This document shows positions 25,731 to 36,600 of a stretch of DNA of 64,000 nt, piece by piece. The stretch is from Zygotorulaspora mrakii (Eukaryota; Ascomycota; Saccharomycetes; Saccharomycetales; Saccharomycetaceae): contig NC_050722.1 in the NCBI RefSeq assembly GCF_013402915.1, positions 124,001 through 188,000 of the forward strand, in the 5' to 3' direction. Positions within the stretch are counted from its first letter, which is position 1, and each line of letters opens with the position of its first letter. The position numbers and the translations under genes were made by a program. The notes beneath the pieces were generated by a model, which searched no databases, was not told the DNA's origin, and saw only the letters and a program-made list of their open reading frames with translations.

Positions 25731-28598
25731 ATGGACGCTGGTTTGTCTGCTATTAGAAACCCTGGCGGAACAGGTCATCGCGGTTCTTCCCAGGCACAAA
25801 TGAGGAACCAGTTGCTGCAAAGTGACATAGGCAACCTGGATATAAGATATGAGATACCGAACCAACCATCGTATTCAGGACGAGGCTCGCAACAATATTT
25901 TTCAAATCAACCTGAATATACAAATCCGCAATTTAGAGGGCTACCACCGCAGCAGCCTCAAGGTAATCCTCAACAGCCATTTAACAGAGTTGCATATCCA
26001 TCCTATCCACCAATGGGTGCTAACATGGGGCCTCCAGCAGGTCCGCGTATGGGACCGCAGATACCACAATATCAATCAACCCACGGAAGGAATTCCTCTA
26101 TGAGACCGGGCTCACAAATGACGCAAGGCCAAGCTGGAAGAAGAGCCTACTCTTTAAATCAAAAATCGCTCTCAAGTTTCTTCAAGGGCCCAAAATTTTT
26201 GCATGGCAAGGGCAAACCCCACTCAAATAAAGACGATTACGACGATGATGAGGATGTGATTTTGGAAGATAATGAGCAAGCAATGCTTACACTTCATGAC
26301 ATAAAGACCTCAGGTAATAGAGGCGGTGAGAGCTACGGTCATGGCACTAGCACTGCGCCAATGATTCCAGTAACAATGACAAAGGATCACGGCAATATGA
26401 CTAATATGGAATATAGAAAACATTTATTTGCTCAAAGAAAAATGGCAATGAATGCTGTAAACAAACAACAAAAGGGCATGCCCTATGAACCTAGAGCGAT
26501 GTCCCTGCAAACCTATAATAACGAGAGTCCCTTCATACAGGGAAGAATGGCTCCACACCCTCAAGGATCCTCACCAATTGTCACGAATCGCGCAAACTCT
26601 CTGATGCGTGGCCCTGAAAGCATTCGTCAACAGCCACAGCAGCCTCAACAACAGTACAAAAATTACTCACCTCACGATATACCGAGATACAATTCACTTC
26701 CAAGCAATGGCCCTCGTTCTATGTCTCTATTAACTCCTCAGCCAGGACGCCAAGCAGGAAGTGCGTACCAAATGCCAGGTCAGGTGCAAGCATCAAATGA
26801 GTTTCTAGCCGATAGGCAACCTCGAACAGAAATGTATATGGCGAAGAATGCTTCATGGTCATCTGATAATGAATCTAAACAATACCAAACATGGAAATCT
26901 TCAGATACTTCCTCTTCCAATCCATCAAAATCCTTTGCTCCTTCAAACTCAGCACCGAGTGTTGGCGATTTCCCATCCAGTACCTTTCATACCGAATATG
27001 GGTCTAATACTGCTGCACCTTTAAATAATCAGCTTAACGTCCCACCTTTAACTCAGGCAAAGGGTCAATTAAATGTATTAAAGCTTTCTGCGCCTCAGCA
27101 AAATGAACTGGAAGCAAAAGCGCGGCTACTGAGCCAGAAAGAGAAGGATCTGAAGGACAAGGAGTTGCGTATACGTGAGAAAGAAGCTAGCTTTAAAAAT
27201 GGTCTACTCGAAAGTCGAGGAGGCAGTGTGGATTCAGTTCAACAAGAAGAGTCACGTACGGTGCTGCCACATAGCAGTCAGACTGAACAAGAGATTGTAA
27301 ATGAAAAAGATGAAAGGGATGAGAGAGATGACGGTGATGATCTAGATATACAGCCACAGCCTTCCCTCGAGGTAGGTCTAGGTTCTCTATCGCTGCACAG
27401 TCGAGATAATGGCGATTCAGGCCAACCAAGCAATCGAATTTCCAATGCGACGTTTGTATCAACCTTTAGCGAGTCTCCCCAGAAAGTAAACGTTCCTAAA
27501 AAAAGTACAGGAATGTATAAACTAGAAAAAAGTGCAAATAATAGCATTTTTGTGACGGCTCAAGAATTTCCAAATGATATGGAGAATAGAAGTGACACAA
27601 GTAGAGCAAGTACAGGAAAAGAGTTCAGCCGAAAAGATTCTCCGAATACGTCAACAGACTCAATCGATGATGGAAATTCTACGCTAAAAGGCTCCATTGG
27701 TCGCGTTGATGCTTCAAAAGAATCTATTGATAGAAAAAACTCTAATGCTTCTTCAGGTGCCAAGTTAAAGAAGCGCACTTCATTTGTAAAGGCAAAAAAT
27801 TTTCTTAGAAAAATGTCTTCTAGTTCTCCTACGAAGGGTGGTGATGAAGATTCGCAATTAGCCTTGAGAAGAAGTCCAACTAATATCAGTATAGATAGTT
27901 TGCCAAGTTCAAACAATGATACTTTTCACTATCGTACACAAAACAAAAAGACTGATAACCGAATATCAGTTTTATCCGCTTCTTCCAAAAAAATGCCAGA
28001 TGATCAGCAAAACAGCTCGATACCGGAGACAGATACTGAGGGTAGGACTGAGAGGCGAGAAAACAGCGACGTTTCTGATCCCGATGGATTTGATTTCGAC
28101 AACACACTTGGTAAACCATACGAACCGCTATTTGCCGTTAATAAAGATATTGATACCAAAAAGTTCAGGACAATAACGATTTCTGGGGAGCAGCTGAATA
28201 TCCTGAACGAAAATAAACTGCTAATGCAAGAAATAACCCTCGTTTCAACTGAATTAGCAGAGTCCATCAAAAGAGAAACTATTTTAGAGTCACAGCTGAA
28301 GGACTTAGCGCATAACAATTTTTCTCTTACAGAGAATGACAGTACGTCACTTGCCGAATTTGAAATTGAACTACGTAAGAAATCAGCAAAGATCGTTCAA
28401 CTTATCCAGCAGCTGAATGACGAAAGACTAAAAAGATTTATTGCTGAGGAGCAATTGCTTTTACAAGAGAATGGTGCTAAACCGAGCTCGATTGACCTTG
28501 TGCACACTATTTCCACACTTAATACCCAACTACAGGATAAAAACGCTGAGATATCAATGCTGAGAGGCGCTCTTGAAAACAACACTACTATCCGGTAA
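25731..28598 (+). CDS. EPO1: EPO1, polarisome-associated protein tethering cortical ER at the bud
   Basis: In S. cerevisiae Epo1 associates with the polarisome (Boi1/Boi2, septins) and anchors cortical ER to the bud cortex. The 955-residue product (S. cerevisiae about 943) has a long disordered N-terminal half rich in Gln, Pro, Asn and Ser. It includes an acidic patch (DDYDDDEDVILEDNE) near residue 170. A short predicted coiled coil lies at about 455-495. A C-terminal coiled coil (about 810-955, starting EQLNILNENKLLMQEITL) is the best conserved part. The S. cerevisiae paralogues EPO1 (YMR124W) and YLR031W come from the genome duplication; here one copy stands between PKR1 and STO1. Name assignment relies on the coiled-coil end plus position. 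Confidence 0.88.
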   Translation: MDAGLSAIRNPGGTGHRGSSQAQMRNQLLQSDIGNLDIRYEIPNQPSYSGRGSQQYFSNQPEYTNPQFRGLPPQQPQGNPQQPFNRVAYPSYPPMGANMGPPAGPRMGPQIPQYQSTHGRNSSMRPGSQMTQGQAGRRAYSLNQKSLSSFFKGPKFLHGKGKPHSNKDDYDDDEDVILEDNEQAMLTLHDIKTSGNRGGESYGHGTSTAPMIPVTMTKDHGNMTNMEYRKHLFAQRKMAMNAVNKQQKGMPYEPRAMSLQTYNNESPFIQGRMAPHPQGSSPIVTNRANSLMRGPESIRQQPQQPQQQYKNYSPHDIPRYNSLPSNGPRSMSLLTPQPGRQAGSAYQMPGQVQASNEFLADRQPRTEMYMAKNASWSSDNESKQYQTWKSSDTSSSNPSKSFAPSNSAPSVGDFPSSTFHTEYGSNTAAPLNNQLNVPPLTQAKGQLNVLKLSAPQQNELEAKARLLSQKEKDLKDKELRIREKEASFKNGLLESRGGSVDSVQQEESRTVLPHSSQTEQEIVNEKDERDERDDGDDLDIQPQPSLEVGLGSLSLHSRDNGDSGQPSNRISNATFVSTFSESPQKVNVPKKSTGMYKLEKSANNSIFVTAQEFPNDMENRSDTSRASTGKEFSRKDSPNTSTDSIDDGNSTLKGSIGRVDASKESIDRKNSNASSGAKLKKRTSFVKAKNFLRKMSSSSPTKGGDEDSQLALRRSPTNISIDSLPSSNNDTFHYRTQNKKTDNRISVLSASSKKMPDDQQNSSIPETDTEGRTERRENSDVSDPDGFDFDNTLGKPYEPLFAVNKDIDTKKFRTITISGEQLNILNENKLLMQEITLVSTELAESIKRETILESQLKDLAHNNFSLTENDSTSLAEFEIELRKKSAKIVQLIQQLNDERLKRFIAEEQLLLQENGAKPSSIDLVHTISTLNTQLQDKNAEISMLRGALENNTTIR

Positions 28599-28786
28599 AT
28601 AAAAACCAATGACTTTTAGTGAGACATTCTAACTATTCCTTATTTTATCATTACTTACGTTACATCAATTTATCTTAACGAAAAGAAAAATGAAATTTAA
28701 TGCATCGAGTGTACAATTAACTGTTGTTGTTCGCTAAAGTGATTGAAGATACACCAATTGATCGTTTGCTGGAGTATTTTATAGGA

Positions 28787-31748
28787 ATGTCTGGAAGAAA
28801 AAGAAGAGCAGGTATGTAAAAAAACATTTATCAGACTGGGATGTAAACACTAAATGGGCACCTCTACGCAATTGTCAAAATGAAACGCTTTTTCCAGTTT
28901 CAACTGAAAGAATAAACGTTGTCACTAATAAGCTGCCAACTACCGCCTGAGAAATGATGACGGAATTCCATTTTTCAGAAAATACCAAAAATTAATAAAA
29001 TGTGTTAAATTGAAATTTGAAGTCATCAACTCGTGTTTTTGTGGCATGGTAATAAAAAATAAAGGTTCAATTTGACTATTTCAGAGAGTTTTAAATATGC
29101 AAAATGCTCCTCATTTTGATTATTATATATGTTTACTTCTCTAATTACTGAGAGGAGGAAGGGTTACTAACAAGGTCATGATTTTACCTATAGATTTCGA
29201 CGATGATACTGGTCCCCGTGATTTCAGGCCACGGATGCCTAAAAGACAGAGGGTACCACCAGTGGTTCAACTATGTAAGGAGATGATGCCGGATATTCGC
29301 ACGATTGGAGAGTCTGTGAGAGCTTTTCCTGAGGATATCAAGTTCTTAAGTGACGCCATTGTGAATGAATATGGCCATGAAGATTATTTTAACGAAGCAC
29401 TGTTGAAAACTTTTCGAGCAGTAGTGTTCGAACAGCCACACAAATTGCCTGCGATTGGCCTTCTAACAATGGTGGTTAATAAAGAGAATGAGGTTGCAGC
29501 AAAGAGCGTGATCAATTTCTTCTTTGAAGAGTTGCAAAAGTATTGCAATGAGGCTACCAATGAGAATTTTTCAGCTACTTCAAATGAAACTGGACCCTGG
29601 AATAAGGTTAAATTGATTCTGAGATTCTTGGCCACTTTGTCACCAATTTTGATACGTGATGAAATTGTTGATATTTTCAGATCGTTACTAGAGTTGAGTA
29701 TCGCACTAAAGAGCAAGGATTTATCAAAAAGAAATCCATTGTCTGAAGAAATTTACACAAATACTCTTTTGGACATACCTTATTTGTTTATATTTAACAG
29801 GGAAGATAAGGCTCTTCAAAGCATGGTTGAAGAGCTCGTTACATTTGTTGAACAGAACTACTCTGTAGCTACTTCCGATATCGACCTTTTGAAGGAGTAC
29901 AATAAAAATAGTCCCTATCAAAGTTTAGAATTGAGCACAATTGTTTTGCCTAACGTGAAAAAAGCTCTGGCTTATGATATGGAACAGTTGTCCAAGATTT
30001 TTCCCGAATGGTTACATCTACTACCAGAACAAGCAGTTGATCATGGTTTCAATGAGCAATTGAAGTTGCCATCGGTGGAGGAATTAGTTCCATTTAGCTA
30101 CTTGAATATGAAGATGGGTTCCGTTGATAGCATGTGGAGAAACCCGAGATATGCATTCCACGTATATCTACCAAACTCAGTCGGTGATTTTGAGACTGTT
30201 GTTCCCATAACGACATATGCGGGACAGATCTTCAACGATATTATCATTGATATAGTTGAGAGCTTGGAATTCAACAGGAAAGAAGTTGCAAAACAAATCA
30301 TTTCTTTGGATACATTTTTCAAACCGGGTATATTTGCTGAACCTGGTATATCAATTGCCCAACTAGCATCGACTTATGAAGAGGATCCTTTAGCGTCGAC
30401 CTTTAAAATTGAAGATCTAGCCATAGAAACTACACTCAGCCTGATTTTCAAGTTACCGGATGTCTCACAACCCTTTGCCTATTTTTACACACTTTTAGTC
30501 GAAATCTGTCAAAATTCGCCTAAAGCTATTGCTCCTGTTTTTGGTAGAGCGTTCAGATTTTTCTACAACAACTTGGACAACTTAGATTTGGAACTGAAAA
30601 TGAGGTATTTAGATTGGTTTTCTATTCAAATGAGTAACTTCAACTTCTCTTGGAAATGGAACGAGTGGGAAAACGACTCTTTAAGATTTGGACATGTTGT
30701 ATACAACCCAAAGATGGTGTTTGCCAAAAATCTAATACGTAAGGAACTGAGATTAACCTCTAATACGTTGGATGTCGAGGACAGTTTGCCAGAAGAATTT
30801 AAAAAATATCTTGATAGCTCATATGTACCAAGAGAGCAGTTGGTCAAATATTATCAATCGCTGTTCGTTCCTGGACATATTATCAACGATTCAGACGTGA
30901 AGAAAAGTGATCTTTTCTTCAAACAGGATTCGGTTCCAATGTCCGAGCAAGTTCGTCTGATTTTGGACTATATTCACAAACAAAATGACTCACGAGAGAT
31001 CAGTGAACTAGAAAACATACTGGGTAGTATGAAACAGGAATTTGGTTCTATAATTTCAAACTTTGATCGCTTCGTTGTCGCACTACTAGTTCAAACAGTA
31101 GTCCATTCAGGGAGTAGATCCTTGTCGCATGCCAATAAATATATCAGTGATTTGAAGAATGATCTAAATCAAATTTTCAGCAAACTAGAGATTTCAGACG
31201 AGCTGCTACAATTTACCATAGTGGAAGCTGTTCTTAGATTTTGGAATACAAATTCACAAAATGGCTTTTTGATTGTTGATGCTTTCAAGCACGCTGGATT
31301 TGTGACTCCAATTGCTATATTAAACTTTTCATTCACGGAAGATCATGATATAAATTATGGTTTGGTGGATGCAACTTCAATTGAATCAACCTTTAGAAAC
31401 TTATCACAACATACTGAAAATTCTGATTGTCTTCAGTACCTGTTTGAAAAGCTTTTCACAATAGTAACTGGTACGATATCCATTTTGCAAATTCAGCCTC
31501 ACGAAGAGATCTCCATTCCAGAACTTTCGGATGACATGGATATCGATGTGTCAGACGATATACCAAGGTTGAATCTTTTATGGAAATATGAAACTTCAAT
31601 GAGTTTTATAAAAAGCGCGTTAAGAAAGCATTCAAGAGAGTTCAGACCCTTAGTGGAAAACATCAAAGCTGGCATTGATACAGCCTGCGCTCACGAACAA
31701 ACTAAGATACGTCTGCTCACATGGATTGAAGAAGTCAATATGATTTGA
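28787..31748 (+). CDS. STO1: STO1 (CBC1), large subunit of the nuclear cap-binding complex, one intron
   Basis: Sto1 (Cbp80) with Cbc2 (Cbp20) binds the m7G cap of nuclear pre-mRNA and promotes splicing, export and decay. The coding sequence is split. Exon 1 (28787-28811) encodes MSGRKRRA and the first base of an Asp codon. Exon 2 (29194-31748) continues DFDDDTGPRDFRPRMPKRQR. Joined, they give 859 residues, close to S. cerevisiae Sto1 (861), whose N-terminus has the same RKRR...DFDED...DFRPRMPKRQR layout. That basic start is the importin-alpha-type bipartite NLS. The rest is the three-part MIF4G-like helical fold, with the very conserved VPISTYAGQ-like segment near residue 335. An in-frame ATG at 29178 is inside the intron and is not the start. 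Order EPO1-STO1-DLT1 matches S. cerevisiae chromosome XIII. Confidence 0.96.
28812..29193 (+). other. STO1 spliceosomal intron (382 nt)
   Basis: The donor GTATGT is at 28812-28817, a perfect TACTAAC branch point at 29165-29171, and the acceptor TAG ends at 29193, 22 nt downstream. Removing 382 nt restores one frame through exon 1 and exon 2 and regenerates the conserved N-terminus. S. cerevisiae STO1 also has an intron near its start. Confidence 0.95.
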
Positions 31749-31924
31749 AAAAAAAAAATGCAAAAGAGTAAAATGATAGGTATTTACATATATTTGTTAA
31801 CTTGTAGAATAATATTACGCATTACAATCTACATTTAAATGGCTTGAAAAACATCATTACTCTAAGAGCCCGTGAGAAAGGGGGTCATTTTGATGAGAGT
31901 ACATTTATTATCCTGATTTCTCGC

Positions 31925-32905
31925 TTAAAAGTGTTCATTAGGATGCATGCTAGGTATTTCATGAGAGGGCATTCGCACCGCGACAGTACTGCTTGAATTT
32001 ACCTTCCTCAGGTACGTACCGCCCTCTGGAAGTAATTCCGAATCTTGATTATATGAGTCAACTTCTTGAATTGGATTAACGGAAATATTTGTTGGGATTC
32101 TGGAAACCTCTGTGTTCCACATATCACCATTGAAATTGATTTCGGGTTGAAAATTAGAATTCGGGTCCAATACTGTCTGTCTCTTATCTCTTGTGGAAGA
32201 AAGATCAACAAAATAAATAGCCAATGAAACAAATTCGATAAACTGTTCTCTTGTGGGTTCTTTTCCAGAAAACTGTATTGTTTCATATAAATCGATGAAA
32301 CGCTGGGTATTCTCCAAGACACCCTGATCACTACAGCCTACCATGAACTGATTTCGTACCACATCTGCTACAGTATCACCAAGCTTTATGTCAACACTCT
32401 GATTGTTTAGGAAAATTCCTTGATACTTTAGTCTATCGGCTAGACTCTTAATACATGTACTGTAGTTCAAAAACTCGGGAAAGATTTTTTCAAATTTGGG
32501 TTCATCACATCCGACAGGTGGTTCCAACCCCGGGTGTATAACTGGGTGCTTTGGTTTCTTAAACAGCAAACTTAAATCTTTAGACCGCTCCATATTCTCT
32601 AAGATCATGTTCCTACTTCGAGAATGCGGAAGATCCCCGGGTGCTATCGGAATGTACCTTCTGGGAATATCTTGTATACAGCTCCTGTAGAATAATATAC
32701 GACCAAAAACTATCACGATGCCTACGACTCCAAAAGCGACAAGCGCTCCAATTACAATAAATGTGTTAAACGCATTATTAGAAGACTGAAAGGCCTGTGC
32801 TATAGAATCGACTGGAAGCACAATAGAGAATCCCAGAAGAAATAATACTGTAATACCTAGAGATCCTCTATAGAGCCAGACTTTCAATCTCCCGTTAGGC
32901 TTCAT
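31925..32905 (-). CDS. DLT1: DLT1, conserved two-pass membrane protein
   Basis: Dlt1 is a fungal membrane protein of unknown activity (the S. cerevisiae mutant name refers to sensitivity to tunicamycin-type defects). The first true ATG is at 32905, giving 326 residues (MKPNGRLKVWLYRG); the frame is open 15 codons further but without an ATG. Two transmembrane segments near the N-terminus (about residues 11-33 and 45-70) flank PVDSIAQAFQSSNNAFN. The long C-terminal part is cytosolic and opens with the well conserved CIQDIPRRYIPIAPGDLPHSRSR. S. cerevisiae DLT1 (YMR126C) is also convergent with STO1. The best-supported evidence is this conserved juxtamembrane block and position. Confidence 0.9.
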   Translation of the reverse strand: MKPNGRLKVWLYRGSLGITVLFLLGFSIVLPVDSIAQAFQSSNNAFNTFIVIGALVAFGVVGIVIVFGRILFYRSCIQDIPRRYIPIAPGDLPHSRSRNMILENMERSKDLSLLFKKPKHPVIHPGLEPPVGCDEPKFEKIFPEFLNYSTCIKSLADRLKYQGIFLNNQSVDIKLGDTVADVVRNQFMVGCSDQGVLENTQRFIDLYETIQFSGKEPTREQFIEFVSLAIYFVDLSSTRDKRQTVLDPNSNFQPEINFNGDMWNTEVSRIPTNISVNPIQEVDSYNQDSELLPEGGTYLRKVNSSSTVAVRMPSHEIPSMHPNEHF

Positions 32906-33692
32906 TGCTGAATGAAGCGAAGATAAAACCACAGAAACCCAACACAACACAACACAAAAACCTCAAGATCAGTCTCTAGCTACTTTTCAAATTCCATCGA
33001 GCCGCCAACAAATGGAATAAATAGAGTTGTCCAATAAATCGAGATTGATTTAATCTTGGATGATGCTTTTTCTAAATATAATTAATTTGTCTGTTAATCG
33101 TTGTCCTTTTCTCTCGCGGAGCGACTTCTCTACTTGTTAAGATCAACAAGACACACATACTACATCCTTCACAGGACAATGTTTTTGGCACCCGTTTAAT
33201 CTCCAATGTTTTTATAGCAGGATATCTTAGAAATACTGATATTGATATAGTACTTGTTGCCTCAAGTCGACATATCGTAAGCTGAGACACACTGTTTACA
33301 AGGGCCTCTAAAATAGCAAGAGAGACGATGATAGCGGCTAAAAAACTACTCACTCTACGATGGAGCATCAGCTAATACAGGAGGCTAGTCAATGGGATCA
33401 ACGATAGGTTTAGCAATGGTATGCCTTAGAGTTAACAAGCTTTCCCCATCGTGAGAATAATGTTACCCTCTTTGAATCACGCAAGCCCGATACGCGTCAC
33501 CAGCAAAATGAACATCGATGGCCACCTAAACACTAAACTCGCAGGCTTGTAAGAAGGTAGTCTGGTATAATGACTGTTTTGGTTGCAAAAGTGACTCTCT
33601 CATAATAGCTGTTGTAAGGAGAGATAGTGACACAGCTTGACGCAGCCAAAAACAAAGCGTCAGCTATAACGCACGTTGTGGATACTGTGAGT
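32906..33692. other. divergent intergenic region DLT1-RAD5
   Basis: The 787 bp between DLT1 and RAD5 hold an MCB element (33492-33497) about 195 bp upstream of the RAD5 ATG. An open frame of about 98 codons on the minus strand (33072-33368) has no recognisable features. Nothing else is supported here. Confidence 0.6.
33492..33497. promoter_or_regulatory. MCB element upstream of RAD5
   Basis: ACGCGT at 33492-33497, within TACGCGTCAC, is the MBF core. It lies about 195 bp upstream of the RAD5 ATG, consistent with G1/S expression of DNA-repair genes. Confidence 0.5.
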
Positions 33693-36600
33693 ATGACAGA
33701 AGAAAACCTACCGAAAAAGAGATTTTTCAAAGACGAGCTAGAATCGTCACAGGAATTTAAAGACATTGAAGAGCAGAAGCTATCGTTTCAGGGAAATTTG
33801 GAGAATGCAAAATCCTTTCTTTTCACTGAGAAACCAAGTAGTCAAGAAGGAGTGGATGATTCACCAGTCATGATAGAAGAGACAGACACATCTTCCAACT
33901 CTCCTGCCTCATGTTTGAAAAAGAATGTAGAGCACTTCAGAAACATAGTTCCTGGGGTTCCTTTGGAAAGAGCAGAGTTACTGTGCAGAATGTACTCGAA
34001 AGAAAACAATGTTTTATCTAAGGCCTTAGAACATCATTTCGAGCGACCAAGTTCACCAGCTGCATGCTCAGTAAACTATGGAGACACATTGCCTGACACG
34101 GAGAGCCTTGTCACGCCCATCCCAGTAGCATCTTTACCGTCTCCACGCAACCATCAAGAAGAAAATGGGCAGCGAACATCAAAAAGACTCAAAACTGAAT
34201 CACACTCTAGAAGGTTTATAGGATCTTTGCAGGTGAATGCAATGGCAACGAGGCCCACTGTGAGACCTATAAAATATGCAACGAAGCTCAAGATTGGTCT
34301 GTCTACTGGTAGCCTTACAATGTCGAAGGTCAGCCATGCCAACCGAAGCAAGAAAGCGTCTATGGCTAGCTATGTTAAAATATATGATGCTGTCAATGAG
34401 CGTGAAATTGGCAGAGTACCGGGGGATATTGCCAGAATCTTATTTCCATTGCTGCAGACCAACGAGGTCGAATTCGAGGCAACAATGATTTTTTGCGATA
34501 ACAAGAGACTCAGCATTGGTGACAATTTTATATTTCAGTTGGATTGTTTTCTCTCTTTCAGAATTTTTGATACTTCATCGCCGATAGAAGGACAAAGCAA
34601 GACAATACATGACAGTTCTAAAAGAAGATGGGATAGCAGTACTCAACCAATTGTAGAAACATCCGAAGAGCTCGAAAATGGGACAAGAATTATGAGTCTG
34701 CTTTCACTATTTGATAAACTAAATATTAAGCCTATTAGGCAGAGTGAGATATTAGAAAATGAAGATAAAGATAGTCGTGATGAGATCGATATCATCGATC
34801 TTGACGATGACAAAGATTTGGTTGATATAACCAGTCCATGTAGTGAAACTGATAATGATGCAAATGAAGAGGAAAATATTATGAACATGAACCAATTGAA
34901 ATTTTTTTACAAAGCCACACAATCCATTGATTTCTTAAGAGATTTACCTGAACTTGAGCCACCCAAAGAAGAGTTCAAACTAAATTTACGACGATATCAG
35001 AAGCAAGGTCTGGCGTGGATGCTTCGAAGAGAGCAGGAGTTTGAAAAATTATCTGAATACGACGATTTTTCCAAAGTTGATAATAGTATGATGATAAATC
35101 CGTTGTGGCAGCAATTCAAGTGGCCAAAAGATATGTCGTGGGAAAGCCAAAGGTCAGGAGATCGTACCCCCAAAGCGAGTGCTGAACAACGCTTTTACGC
35201 AAATTTACATACTGGCGAGTTTTCTACGGAAAAGCCAATCATGAAAACAATGATGAAAGGGGGGATCTTGTCTGATGAGATGGGTCTAGGTAAAACAATC
35301 TCCACATTGGCACTCATATTCTCGGCACCTATTGATTCCGAAGCATCCTCCAAACAACTTTTTGGAACCGAGGGTAGCGATTTTCCACCTCAATCCCAAA
35401 ATATTCCCTATGTATCACATACGACGCTTGTCGTTGTACCTATGTCGTTGTTAAATCAATGGAACTTAGAATTCGAGAAAGCCAATGCGTCAAAAAGCAT
35501 GCGCAGTGAAATATATTACGGAGGAAATGTTAGCAGCTTGAAAACATTATTGACCAAAACAAACAACCCTCCTACGGTTGTCTTGACAACATATGGAATT
35601 GTTCAAAACGAATGGAGTAAAATCATCAAAGAAAAAGATACTAGTAGCAGTCATACCGTTTCATCTGGATTGTTTTCTGTAGAATTTTTCCGTATTGTTA
35701 TTGACGAGGGACATACCATTAGAAATAGGATGACGAGAACTTCAAAAGCAGTTTTGCAGCTTGCTGGAAAGCGCAGATGGGTGCTAACCGGCACTCCTAT
35801 AATTAACAGACTTGATGATCTATACAGTTTGGTCAAATTTTTAAGGCTTGAGCCATGGTCGCAAATTTCTTATTGGAAGATGCTCGTCTCGGAACCATTT
35901 GAAAAGAAACAATATAAGAAGGCATTTGATGTTGTGAACGCCATTATGGTTCCGGTGTCTCTGAGAAGAACAAAGCAGATGAAGGATGCCGACGGAAAGC
36001 TTTTGGTAGAGTTACCACCCAAAGACATTGTTGTAGAAAGATTGCCCTTCAATAAAACACAAGACCATGTATATAAATATTTTTTGGGCAAAGCTGAAAA
36101 TTCCGTGAGATCAGGCCTGGCTCAAGGTGATTTATTGAGGAAATACTCTACGATTCTAGTACATATTTTGAGGCTCCGGCAAATATGCTGTGACATTAAG
36201 CTATTGGGCTCTAGAGATGAGAATGATGAGGATCTTTCAACAAGTAATCAGCTAGTGAACGAAGATCTTAAAAGTTTAACTCAAGGTGCAGCAGGAGAGG
36301 GTTTCTCTTATGAATTTGATGCAAGGAAAATGCAGATTGCTATATCTAATGTACAAAAAATGTATGACAGTGCAGAGCTTCTTGAAAATATTGAATGTTC
36401 TATATGTACGACTGAACCAATTTCGTTGGATAAAGCATTGTTTTTGGAGTGTGGACATGGTTTCTGCGAAAAATGTATCATGGAGTATTTCGAGTTTCAG
36501 AAGGAGAAAAAGCTTGAAACAAAATGTCCAAACTGTCGTGAACTTGTGAGCTATAACAATTTAGTGAAAGTAGAGCTCAAAGAAGGTGAATCCCCGAAAA

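Noticed and set aside
29178..29193. ATG at 29178 as the STO1 start
   Set aside because: It lies between the branch point and the 3' splice site of the intron; the spliced start at 28787 gives the conserved basic N-terminus.
33072..33368. 98-codon minus-strand frame between DLT1 and RAD5
   Set aside because: No recognisable features; expected by chance in a 787-bp gap.
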